This document shows, in pieces, positions 40,926 to 49,381 of a DNA stretch of 64,000 nt. Made by a program: the position numbers and the translations under genes. The notes beneath the pieces are model-generated. The model did no database searches, had not been told where the DNA came from, and was given only the letters and a program-made list of their open reading frames with translations. The DNA lies in assembly GCA_015059905.1 (NCBI GenBank), contig SUZN01000004.1:62001-126000 (forward strand), read 5' to 3'. Numbering within the stretch: the first letter of the stretch is position 1; each line of letters starts with the position of its first letter. This stretch comes from Rikenellaceae bacterium. Lineage in GTDB: Bacteria; Bacteroidota; Bacteroidia; Bacteroidales; Rikenellaceae.

Positions 40926-43900
40926 ATGCACAAAGTTACGAAAATATTATTAAAGTTGCTATCAGTTGCGTTATTGTTTCTGATATTTTGCCCCATTGTG
41001 CTTACATTGGTGGTCTCGCTGCCTTCGGTTCAAAACTATGTTGTTGACCGTGCGACGGAGTATGTTTCCGAGCAGTTGCAGACCCGTGTCGAGATTGACC
41101 GCATCCGTTTGGGAGCGCTCGGCAGCCTGCGTATTGATGGACTCTACATCGAGGACTACGAGCAGGATACACTGCTCTATGCTGGCAAGGTAAAGGTCTT
41201 TTTGTCGGGTATGCCCGATAAGTCGGGTGTCACGCTCCGCAACGGTATTCTTTCTAATGTGAAGCTCAACCTGCGTGAAACAGCATCGGGCGAGATGAAT
41301 ATCAAGCAGGTGGTAAATCACATTCCACGCAAGCAGGACACCGTGTGTAAGCCTTTCGTGTTGCGTGTTGAGGATGTGCGTTTGGATAATATCAACGTGC
41401 TTATCGAGCGCGCAGAGCATCGCAACCCCACATATGGTGTCGATTATGGCAATATGCACATCAAGCACATATCTGCTTTTGTTGATAATTTCTACCTCGA
41501 TGGTGGCGAGATTGGCGGTTACATACGCAATTTCGCGGCTGTGGAGCGTAGTGGTTTTATGGTGCAGAACTTTACGGGTCGCTTTGCAGTGGATAAGGGT
41601 GTGATTGATTTGAGAGACTTCGAGGTTATGGCACGTAACTCTGATGTGCGTTTACGCTCACTTAAGCTTACAGGCGATGGATGGGAGGCTTATAAGGATT
41701 TCATCCATGACGTAACTATCGAGGGAGAACTGTATCGCACCGCTGTCTCGACCAACGATATAGCATACTTTGCGCCACGTCTGCTGCCCTGGAATCTGGC
41801 GGTGAGGGAGTCAAATGTATATGTGAAGGGTACGGTTGCCGATTTGATGGTTGATGTGGAGAATATCACCTTCGGCGAAAGTAGTAAGCTCGATGCGGAG
41901 GTTAATCTGCGCGGTCTGCCCAATGTCAAGAGTGCTGGTATGGCGCTTAAGTTGCACAACCTTTCTACCAGCGAGCATGATTTGAATATGTTGCTTGCAG
42001 GTATTACGGGTAAGCCTCTGCCAGCGAAGGTGCGTGAGATAGCCACCTCGGCAGGCGAGTTGATATTGGCGGGCGAGTTCAGTGGTGGTCTGCGTGCATT
42101 CTCTACCGATATGAACCTTGTGACGCAGGCGGGTAGTGCGCAGCTTACGGCTCAATTCGAGAACAACGAACAAAAACGTATAATCGACGATAAGGGTGTT
42201 GAGAAACTCTCGCCAGCAAGTTCTATTTTTGAGGCAGATGCCGAGTTGCGACACATTGATTTGGGTCAGCTGCTCAATAAGAAGGTCTTGGGCAACATTA
42301 CGGGTGACGTGCATTTCGGCGGTGTGAAGTCAAGTGCGGGTTTACGTGGTCAGTTGCGTGGTGAGATTGGCTCGCTGGGCTTTAATGATAGCGACTATAC
42401 CGATTTGTGGGTGTCAGGTACGGTAGATAACAAGAGTTTCTCGGGCGAGGTGTCGAGCGATGGCGAGCCTTTGAAGTTTAACCTTACGGGACGTGCCGAC
42501 CTTAATGGTGAGCGCCCTGTGTATGATTTGCGACTGAAGGTGGATGATGCTGACCTCTGCGCGATGAATATCAACAAGCGCGACTCTGTGTCACATCTTT
42601 CGTTGAACGCCGAGCTATATGCTATGGGTCGTAATATCGACGAGATGAGCGGCTCGCTCAATGTGCATAGTGCCGAGTACCGCTACGCAGAGGATACCCT
42701 GCGCTCAAGCGGCTTACGCCTGATATCGCACAGCACCGAGACACGCCGCGAGCTTAACTTCACGTCGGAGTATGCCGATGCTACATTCACGGGACCTACA
42801 ACCTATGCTGATTTGCTCGGTTATCTGAAGTCGGCTATGCACAAATATATGCCTTCGCTCGGTATTGGACACGATGTCTATTCCGAGGCGGGCGATGAGG
42901 AGGGTGGCTACTCGGCTCTTTCGATTAAGGTCAAGCAGATTGACCCGTTGCTCAGTGCTGTTGCCGAGGGTGTGCATCTGGCAAATGGTACGACACTAAA
43001 TTTCACGCTTAACCCAATGTCAAACCATATCCTGCTGCGAGGCGAGTCGGAGTATATCGAGCGTGGTAATATGCTCATCACCAATCTCGATATGAACGTA
43101 AGCAATCAGGGCGACTCGCTTGCTATGTATTTGCAGTCGGAGGATTTATACGCTGGAGCGTTCCACTTGCCACGTCTGTCGGTGATGGGCGGTGCGAAGA
43201 ATAACCGCGTGATGATGTCGGTGGGCTTCAATAATGATGACCGTTCGTTGGCGGGCGGACTCTCTATGCTGGCGCATCTGGAGCGCATAGCCCCAACCAA
43301 TATGCCTCGCGTAAATCTGCGTATCTTCCCATCGACAATCACTCAGGACAGAAAGCAGTGGCGCATCACATCGGATAGCATCAGCATCGACACTTCGCGC
43401 ATCGAGGTAAACAACTTCAGTATTCGCAGTGCCAATCAGCTTTTGCAGTTGGATGGTGTGGCATCACGCCAGCGTGAGGACTCGTTGCGAGTAAATATGC
43501 AGGATTTCGAGATTGCTCCATTTATGGGCTTTGCCTCAAGGATGGGTTACAACGTGACAGGTCTTGCCAATGGCGGCGCCTCAATGCAGGCGGTGCTCAA
43601 CCGAGGCGAGCTGGATGCCGATATTAGTATCAACCAGATGAAGGTCAATGATACGGATGTCGCTCCGCTTGAGATACTCTCAAAATGGGATTTCGTACAG
43701 CAGAGAGTGAGGGTGAATGTGCGTAATGGTTCAACGGGCAAGAATATTGTGACGGGTTATTATGCCCCCGAGACGAAGCGTTACTATGCCGAGGGCGAGT
43801 TCGATAACATCCCGCTGCTGATGCTTGACCCTGTGTTGTCGGGCGTGGTTACCGCGACCGAGGGAATGGCGTATGCCAAGGTGGATATTATGGGTCAGGG

Positions 43901-45542
43901 ACGTCAGGCGAAGCTCAACGGTACGATTGATGTAGAGGATTTGGCGACAACAATTGACTTTACGCGTGCGCGCTATAACGTGCCTCGCGCGAAGGTCAAT
44001 ATCGTCGATAACCACTTTATCGCCACCTCGGCGCGTGTCTATGATGAGGAGCGCAACACCGCCCAGCTCAATATGGACTTGAGCCTTGAGCATCTGTCGA
44101 ACATTGCATACAATATGCGTGTCACGCCACGCAATATGATTGTGCTTAATACAACGGCGCAGGATAACGACCTATTCTATGGTAAGGTGTATGCTTCGGG
44201 TGTGGCGACTATCAATGGTAGCAAGCAGGGTACAACGCTTGATATTGTGGGTACTACGGGAGATAATTCCAAGTTCTATATGCCTCTGTCAAGTAAGAGC
44301 GATGCCTCGCAGGCCGACTTCGTTACATTCGAGCAGCCTGGTATGCATATCGATACCACCAACTACCTCTCGCGTAAGAAGATGATGTACGAACGTCGTA
44401 ATCGTCGTGCGGCATCGTCGGCAAGCAATATGAATATCAATATCTCGCTCACGGCAACCGATGACGCCGAGGTGCAGCTTGTTATCGACCCAACCGTAGG
44501 TGATATCATCAAGGCACGAGGAAATGGTACTCTCTCGATGCGTATCGTACCAAGTGCTAATATCTTCGATATGTACGGCGACTACACCATTACCGATGGT
44601 AGTTACCTCTTTACGTTGCAGAATATCATCAACAAACTCTTCCTTATCGAGAGCGGCTCAACCATCACCTGGACGGGAGACCCTGTGGATGCACGATTGA
44701 ATATTGACGCCATCTACAAGCTCAAGACCTCGCTCCAGCCGTTGCTCTCATCCACGACGCTTGACAATGTGACGCGCGCCGTACCTGTGGAGTGTATAAT
44801 CAACCTTACGGAGCGATTGTCCAACCCTACGGTAACGTTTGACGTCAGGGTGCCAAATGCCGATTCCGAGATACAGAATGCCGTTGCCAACCTGCTCAAC
44901 AACCAGCAGTCTATCGCTACGCAGTTTATGTATCTGCTGGTGAGTGGCTCGTTCTACTCTGATTCCTCTACCTCTGCCAATATCGGTGCTTCGGCATCTG
45001 CCACTACGGGATTTGAGTTGTTGTCAAACCAGGTTAGTAACTGGCTCTCGAGCGACGATTACAATATCATCCTCCGCTACCGACCCAAGTCAGAGCTTAC
45101 GAGCGATGAGATTGATGTGGGCTTCTCGAAGAGTCTGGTGAACGACCGCCTGCTGGTGGAGGTTGAGGGTAACTATCTTGTCGATAACAAGATGGCGCAG
45201 AGTAGCAATATGTCCAACTTTATGGGTGAGGCATACATCACTTGGCTCATTGACAAGGCGGGTTACCTCAAGCTCAAGGGCTTCACGCAGACCATCGACC
45301 GCTTCGATGAGAACCAGGGTTTGCAGGAGACAGGTGTTGGTATCTACTACAAGGAGGACTTCGACAACTGGACCGACTTGAAGCGCCGCGTGCGTGACAG
45401 GTTTATGAGCAAGCGCCGCCGTGAGCGCGAGGCGGCAGAGCGTGAGGCAAAGGCTGCGCAGCAACAAACCGACTCGCTTAACCGTTCTAATGGTGTGCAG
45501 GGTGAGGTCGTAGCGGATGGAAATGCCGAAGAAGAAAAATAA
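40926..45542 (+). CDS. tamB: TamB-like translocation/assembly module protein
   Basis: A 1538-residue AsmA/TamB superfamily protein that bridges inner and outer membranes and is thought to move phospholipids or assist barrel assembly. One N-terminal helix (LLSVALLFLIFCPIVLTLVV) anchors it. The long middle is made of repeated beta-strands forming a hydrophobic groove, and the C-terminal TamB (DUF490) domain begins about residue 1090 and ends with INKLFLIESGSTITWTGDPV and QFMYLLVSGSFYSD. The last about 50 residues are charged (RRREREAAEREAKAAQQQTD). It has its own -7 box and is followed by exbB after 56 bases. Confidence 0.92.
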   Translation: MHKVTKILLKLLSVALLFLIFCPIVLTLVVSLPSVQNYVVDRATEYVSEQLQTRVEIDRIRLGALGSLRIDGLYIEDYEQDTLLYAGKVKVFLSGMPDKSGVTLRNGILSNVKLNLRETASGEMNIKQVVNHIPRKQDTVCKPFVLRVEDVRLDNINVLIERAEHRNPTYGVDYGNMHIKHISAFVDNFYLDGGEIGGYIRNFAAVERSGFMVQNFTGRFAVDKGVIDLRDFEVMARNSDVRLRSLKLTGDGWEAYKDFIHDVTIEGELYRTAVSTNDIAYFAPRLLPWNLAVRESNVYVKGTVADLMVDVENITFGESSKLDAEVNLRGLPNVKSAGMALKLHNLSTSEHDLNMLLAGITGKPLPAKVREIATSAGELILAGEFSGGLRAFSTDMNLVTQAGSAQLTAQFENNEQKRIIDDKGVEKLSPASSIFEADAELRHIDLGQLLNKKVLGNITGDVHFGGVKSSAGLRGQLRGEIGSLGFNDSDYTDLWVSGTVDNKSFSGEVSSDGEPLKFNLTGRADLNGERPVYDLRLKVDDADLCAMNINKRDSVSHLSLNAELYAMGRNIDEMSGSLNVHSAEYRYAEDTLRSSGLRLISHSTETRRELNFTSEYADATFTGPTTYADLLGYLKSAMHKYMPSLGIGHDVYSEAGDEEGGYSALSIKVKQIDPLLSAVAEGVHLANGTTLNFTLNPMSNHILLRGESEYIERGNMLITNLDMNVSNQGDSLAMYLQSEDLYAGAFHLPRLSVMGGAKNNRVMMSVGFNNDDRSLAGGLSMLAHLERIAPTNMPRVNLRIFPSTITQDRKQWRITSDSISIDTSRIEVNNFSIRSANQLLQLDGVASRQREDSLRVNMQDFEIAPFMGFASRMGYNVTGLANGGASMQAVLNRGELDADISINQMKVNDTDVAPLEILSKWDFVQQRVRVNVRNGSTGKNIVTGYYAPETKRYYAEGEFDNIPLLMLDPVLSGVVTATEGMAYAKVDIMGQGRQAKLNGTIDVEDLATTIDFTRARYNVPRAKVNIVDNHFIATSARVYDEERNTAQLNMDLSLEHLSNIAYNMRVTPRNMIVLNTTAQDNDLFYGKVYASGVATINGSKQGTTLDIVGTTGDNSKFYMPLSSKSDASQADFVTFEQPGMHIDTTNYLSRKKMMYERRNRRAASSASNMNINISLTATDDAEVQLVIDPTVGDIIKARGNGTLSMRIVPSANIFDMYGDYTITDGSYLFTLQNIINKLFLIESGSTITWTGDPVDARLNIDAIYKLKTSLQPLLSSTTLDNVTRAVPVECIINLTERLSNPTVTFDVRVPNADSEIQNAVANLLNNQQSIATQFMYLLVSGSFYSDSSTSANIGASASATTGFELLSNQVSNWLSSDDYNIILRYRPKSELTSDEIDVGFSKSLVNDRLLVEVEGNYLVDNKMAQSSNMSNFMGEAYITWLIDKAGYLKLKGFTQTIDRFDENQGLQETGVGIYYKEDFDNWTDLKRRVRDRFMSKRRREREAAEREAKAAQQQTDSLNRSNGVQGEVVADGNAEEEK

Positions 45543-45598
45543 ATGTGGAAGCAAAGAATATAAACTTAAATAAATAATAACTAAACAATTTTCGTATT

Positions 45599-46288
45599 AT
45601 GATCGAATTTATTCAGGCTGCCGATGCGGCAGCAACCGCAGCGACTGCGGTAGCAGATGAGGCAACTCGTATGGGCTTGTGGGAGTTGTTCCTTAAAGGT
45701 GGATGGTTGATGTGGGTTTTGCTTGTGTTGGGCGGTGTAGCTGTCTTTATCTTCGTTGAGCGTTTTATGATGATCCGCAAAGCATCTTATCTGGATATGA
45801 ACTTTATGAATCGTATCCGTGACTATATCTCTGATGGTAAGATTCGCGCAGCGGTTGATCTCTGCCGCAAGACCAACACACCTATCGCCCGTATGATTGA
45901 GAAGGGTATCGGTCGCATCGGTCGTCCTATGAGCGATATCCAGTCAGCGATTGAGAACGTGGCAAACCTTGAGGTTTCAAAGCTCGAGGATGGTCTGCCA
46001 ATCCTGGCAACTATCGCAGGTGGTGCTCCGATGATTGGTTTCTTGGGTACTGTAATCGGTATGGTGCAGACCTTTATGGATATGTCGGCTGCGGGTGGTA
46101 CTATCGACCTTACGCTGCTGGCTGGTGGTATGTATGTGGCGATGGTTACAACCGTAGGTGGTCTGGTTGTAGGTATTCCAGCATACTTCGGCTACAACTA
46201 TCTGGTTGCGCGCGTTGAGAAGCTGGTGTTCCAGATGGAGGCTAACTCAATCGCATTTATGGATATCTTGAATCAGCCTGTTCGATAA
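45599..46288 (+). CDS. exbB: MotA/TolQ/ExbB proton channel protein
   Basis: A 229-residue inner-membrane proton channel. Three membrane segments are visible: residues of about 33-52 (GGWLMWVLLVLGGVAVFIFV), about 135-160 (LPILATIAGGAPMIGFLGTV) and about 175-205 (VAMVTTVGGLVVGIPAYFGY). The middle GAPMIGFLGTVIGMVQTF is the family signature. It powers TonB-dependent receptors together with exbD (30 bases downstream) and tonB. A TolQ role in division cannot be excluded from sequence alone. Confidence 0.92.
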   Translation: MIEFIQAADAAATAATAVADEATRMGLWELFLKGGWLMWVLLVLGGVAVFIFVERFMMIRKASYLDMNFMNRIRDYISDGKIRAAVDLCRKTNTPIARMIEKGIGRIGRPMSDIQSAIENVANLEVSKLEDGLPILATIAGGAPMIGFLGTVIGMVQTFMDMSAAGGTIDLTLLAGGMYVAMVTTVGGLVVGIPAYFGYNYLVARVEKLVFQMEANSIAFMDILNQPVR

Positions 46289-46317
46289 TAGTATTAAATT
46301 CAAAACAGTTTCTTACT

Positions 46318-46722
46318 ATGGCAATTAAAAGAGGATCGAAGGTCGATAACTCATTCTCGGCATCGTCAATGACCGACTTGATGTTCTTGTTGTTGATCTT
46401 TATGATTATCGCGACCACGCTTATCAGCCCCAACGCTGTTAAGCTGATGCTTCCAAAGAGCGCCAACCAACTCAAGGATAAGGCTATCACCACCGTCTCA
46501 ATCAAGGCAGAGGGTGCAGGTCGATACACTTACTATGTAGAGCTTGAGAACGTAGGCTCTCGCGAGGGTGTTGAGCGCGCTTTGAAGAGTCGTTTGGAGG
46601 GTCAGGAGGAGCCAACCGTCTCTCTCCACGCCGACAAGACTGTCGAGTGGGACGAGATCGTGCAGGTGATGAATATAGCCAAGGATAATGGATATAAGCT
46701 CATAGCTGCCACCCAACCTTAA
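46318..46722 (+). CDS. exbD: ExbD/TolR family protein
   Basis: A 134-residue protein with one membrane helix (SMTDLMFLLLIFMIIATTLI) carrying the proton-relay aspartate in MTDLMF. The periplasmic domain follows (VSLHADKTVEWDEIVQVMNI). It pairs with ExbB. Many Bacteroidota clusters have two exbD genes in a row; here there is one and the next gene, tonB, is 352 bases away behind repeats. Confidence 0.92.
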   Translation: MAIKRGSKVDNSFSASSMTDLMFLLLIFMIIATTLISPNAVKLMLPKSANQLKDKAITTVSIKAEGAGRYTYYVELENVGSREGVERALKSRLEGQEEPTVSLHADKTVEWDEIVQVMNIAKDNGYKLIAATQP

Positions 46723-46842
46723 AAAGTGCCAAACGGGGTGATTTCTGCGTTACGCTTGCACTCGAAATGCTCATTTACGCTTTAGTAAACTCCGCTTTCT
46801 CGTGCTGCGCAAGCCTTGAAATCCCTCCCGTTAATCACTTTT
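46722..46842 (+). repeat. Repeat family A copy 5
   Basis: The best-preserved copy. The core is TTTACgctttaGTAAA (46774-46789). Inner arms are GCTTGCACTCGAAA and TTTCTCGTGCTGCGCAAGC; outer arms are AAAAGTGCCAAACGGG and CCCGTTAATCACTTTT. It starts at the last base of exbD. Confidence 0.88.
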
Positions 46843-46857
46843 AAAAATACTCTCACA

Positions 46858-47068
46858 CGGCTCTTTTGGCATCTGGCTGGGAAATTCAAAATTATGAATT
46901 CAAAATTCAAAATTGAATTTCCAGTTTGATGGAATGTTTTATACTTGCGTCATTGCGAGGAGGGCAACGCCCGACGTGGCAATCTTAAGAAGTCTATGCC
47001 GAAGAGCTTGTGATTAAGAGTTAAAGTAAAATACCAATTTTGAATTTTGAATTTTGAATTCTAAATTC
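46858..47068. repeat. Composite of repeat families B and C between exbD and tonB
   Basis: The 18-mer shared with 11368-11385 is at 46858-46875. AATTTTG-type heptamers form inverted arms: 46882-46920 (as CAAAATT) and 47036-47068 (as AATTTTG). Between the arms lies family B copy 3. No gene is visible in the 352-base gap. Confidence 0.8.
46948..46986 (+). repeat. Repeat family B copy 3
   Basis: It begins CGTCATTGCGAGGAGG and ends GACGTGGCAATCTT, with a GGGC/GCCC hairpin in the centre. Confidence 0.85.
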
Positions 47069-47074
47069 TTTTGT

Positions 47075-47752
47075 ATGAATTATTACGACGAAAAAGACGA
47101 TAGACCCAAACTCTATGGTGGATTAGCGGCGGCTTTGTATGGAGTTGCGCTGGCAGCATTGTTGCTGCTTGTATATCTGCCCATTGAGCAGAAGGAGAGC
47201 CCTACGGCGATGGTTATTGAGTTTGTCGAGGAGCCAAAGCCTGCGCCCAAGCCTAAGGTTACCACGCAGGCTCCACGTCACGAGAACCTCTCAACCAACC
47301 AGAACACCCAGCAGGTGACGGGCAAGGATGAGGTTACGCAGACGGTCAATCCGCGTGCTATCTTCCGTAGCAACAAAGGTGGTGTGGATGAGCCAGAGGA
47401 TGTGGGTAACCCATACGCACAGAAGGCGGACGAAAACCGCGCGAGTGGCGATGGAGGTGGTCTGAACCCTATGGGTAACGACCAGCTTGACGAGGGCTTG
47501 CGTGGTAGAGGTCTTGTGGGTAACCTGCCTGTGCCATCATACCCAGGCAATGTGAGTGGTAAAATCGTTATTCGTGTAACGGTGAATCAGCACGGTAAGG
47601 TCACAAATGCTACCTACGAGCCCAAGGGTTCAACCTCGTCGGATGCAGCACTTATTCAGGCGGCGATAGCTGCAGCCAAGCGTGCGCAGTTCACCGAGAG
47701 CCGCAGTTATGTGCAGGGTGGAACGATAACCTATAATTTTAAGCTAAATTAG
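47075..47752 (+). CDS. tonB: Energy transducer TonB
   Basis: A 225-residue protein with one N-terminal membrane helix (AALYGVALAALLLLVYL), a Pro/Lys-rich spacer (EEPKPAPKPKVTTQAPRHEN) and a C-terminal TonB domain (SGKIVIRVTVNQHGKVTNAT to GGTITYNFKLN). It passes energy from ExbB/ExbD to outer-membrane receptors. I chose the ATG at 47075; a TTG 7 codons upstream lies inside the heptamer repeat and is unlikely. The DUF1573 gene starts 8 bases after its stop. Confidence 0.92.
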   Translation: MNYYDEKDDRPKLYGGLAAALYGVALAALLLLVYLPIEQKESPTAMVIEFVEEPKPAPKPKVTTQAPRHENLSTNQNTQQVTGKDEVTQTVNPRAIFRSNKGGVDEPEDVGNPYAQKADENRASGDGGGLNPMGNDQLDEGLRGRGLVGNLPVPSYPGNVSGKIVIRVTVNQHGKVTNATYEPKGSTSSDAALIQAAIAAAKRAQFTESRSYVQGGTITYNFKLN

Positions 47753-47759
47753 TGAAGTG

Positions 47760-48170
47760 ATGAAGCGAATATTATTCAGCTTATTTCTGGTACTCTTTTC
47801 TTTAGGCGTAGAGGATGCGCTGGCGCGAAGGTCGGATGGCGGTCCGAAGATGGTCTTCGAGCGCACGGCACATGATTTTGGTGATGTTGAGCGCAAGGGC
47901 GGCGACCTGATAGCAATGTTCCGTTTTGTGAACGAGGGTGATGTGCCACTTGTGATAAAGAAGATAAATAAATCGTGCTCTTGTATGACTGCGAGTTACT
48001 CTCGTCGTCCTGTCCTGCCAGGCGAGACGGGGGAGATTAAGATTAAGTATGAGCCTCATAAGGTTGAGCCAGGCAAGTTTCACAAGGTGATTCAAATCTA
48101 CACCAACGAATCAAACAAGGTGAAGCTTGTAACCATCCAGGGCAACTCGCAAGATAAAAAGAAGAAGTAA
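47760..48170 (+). CDS. DUF1573 domain exported protein
   Basis: A 136-residue protein. The signal peptide (KRILFSLFLVLFSLGVEDAL) precedes a single DUF1573 immunoglobulin-like domain: FERTAHDFGDVERKGGDLIA, FRFVNEGDVPLVIKKINKSC, then YEPHKVEPGKFHKVIQIYTN. The paired cysteines in SCSCMTASY are typical. Function of the family is unknown. It lies directly behind tonB and ends at a strong terminator, so it closes the transcript. Confidence 0.9.
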   Translation: MKRILFSLFLVLFSLGVEDALARRSDGGPKMVFERTAHDFGDVERKGGDLIAMFRFVNEGDVPLVIKKINKSCSCMTASYSRRPVLPGETGEIKIKYEPHKVEPGKFHKVIQIYTNESNKVKLVTIQGNSQDKKKK

Positions 48171-48180
48171 CAACACTAAA

Positions 48181-48212
48181 AACCCTCCAAGCCGCTGCTG
48201 GAGGGTTTTTTG
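48181..48212 (+). terminator. Terminator after the DUF1573 gene
   Basis: The stem AACCCTCCA / TGGAGGGTT has a 9-base loop and is followed by T5. Confidence 0.88.
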
Positions 48213-48214
48213 GT

Positions 48215-49294
48215 TTATTTCCCTTTTACCTCAATCACAGCCATATCGCTGTGGGTGCCGATGCGGAAGGGTGGACCCCACAGTGAGAGTCCACTTGAGA
48301 CATAGATGTGGGCGTGTGACCAGTGGCGGTAGCCGTGACTCTGCTCAAACATATAATCGGTAAGCAGGTTTAGTGGGAACACCTGTCCTCGGTGGGTGTG
48401 TCCCGAGAATTGGAAATCAACGCCCAGCGAGTCTGCCTTTTCAAGCTGGTATGGCTGGTGGTCTATAACAATTATTGGCTTGCTTTTGTCGCACGCCCCA
48501 ATGAGTTGCTTTAGCGGCTTACGGCGGCGGTTGGCGCGGTCGTCACGACCTATGATTTGCACTCCATTCTCAAGCATCGCAACGCTATCGCGCAACAGCG
48601 TGATGGGCGTCTTTGCAAGGAATGCGGCACACTCCTCTGCTCCGCTTATATATTCGTGGTTTCCCATTGCCATATAAATCCCCATAGGAGCGTTCAGCTC
48701 TCGCAACTCCTCCTCCATCTGTTGCTCTCGCACAGGTTTTATACTGTTGTCGATTAAGTCGCCACCAATCAGTATCACGTCGGGTTGCTGCTCGTTTATC
48801 ATCTTCACATATCGTTGCAGACTCTTTTTGTCGGTGCCGTAGCCCAAGTGAATATCACTCACCGCCACCACTCGCAGAGGCTTCTCCAATGGCTTCTCCA
48901 GTTCAATGTTAAGCTCCACAACCTCGGGGTGTCGATAGTTCCAATAACCATATGCGAGCAGACACAAAGTAAAGCCCAGCGCATAGTAAAAGCCGTTGAA
49001 GTGGGGTAGTGCCAACCGCAGCAAATCAACCACTACAAGCGACAATACCATATATAATAGAAATACCATCCACGCCGACCCCACTCTAAACATCGTGCGT
49101 GCTACCACCTCTGGCATATCCACGTTGCGTGCGCCGATGGCGATAAAGAGTGCCAATGCCACAACCCAAAAGAGTGTACCGAATACTATTTTGCTCCACA
49201 TAGGAAGCCCTGACATCAGCTGCAGGGAGCGAATAAAGAGGTAGATGTTTCCGCCCGTATAGGCTATCATTGTGGCGAGAAGAATTGCTTTCAT
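48215..49294 (-). CDS. Membrane-anchored metallophosphoesterase
   Basis: A 359-residue protein with about four N-terminal membrane segments (residues 1-135) and a calcineurin-like phosphoesterase domain. Metal motifs appear in order: VSDIHLGYG, GGDLIDN, GNHEY, VIDHQPYQ and FSGHTHRGQ. It resembles the YkuE/YaeI-like group, some of which hydrolyse lipid pyrophosphates, but the substrate is unknown. A TAnnTTTG box is at 49317-49324, only 23 bases before the ATG. Confidence 0.88.
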   Translation of the reverse strand: MKAILLATMIAYTGGNIYLFIRSLQLMSGLPMWSKIVFGTLFWVVALALFIAIGARNVDMPEVVARTMFRVGSAWMVFLLYMVLSLVVVDLLRLALPHFNGFYYALGFTLCLLAYGYWNYRHPEVVELNIELEKPLEKPLRVVAVSDIHLGYGTDKKSLQRYVKMINEQQPDVILIGGDLIDNSIKPVREQQMEEELRELNAPMGIYMAMGNHEYISGAEECAAFLAKTPITLLRDSVAMLENGVQIIGRDDRANRRRKPLKQLIGACDKSKPIIVIDHQPYQLEKADSLGVDFQFSGHTHRGQVFPLNLLTDYMFEQSHGYRHWSHAHIYVSSGLSLWGPPFRIGTHSDMAVIEVKGK

Positions 49295-49316
49295 ATCGTA
49301 GTTTTTTTACTTGGCA

Positions 49317-49324
49317 CAAATATA
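49317..49324 (-). promoter_or_regulatory. -7 box of metallophosphoesterase gene
   Basis: The minus strand reads TATATTTG, 22 bases before the ATG at 49294. Confidence 0.55.
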
Positions 49325-49332
49325 AATAAAAA

Positions 49333-49358
49333 TCGGCAACACCCGAAGATGTTGCCGA
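49333..49358 (-). terminator. Terminator after the POT transporter gene
   Basis: The stem CGGCAAC / GTTGCCG has a loop of about 11 bases and is followed on the minus strand by ATTTTTATTTAT. Confidence 0.75.
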
Positions 49359-49381
49359 CTTAAAATATAGTCTTCGTCCGC

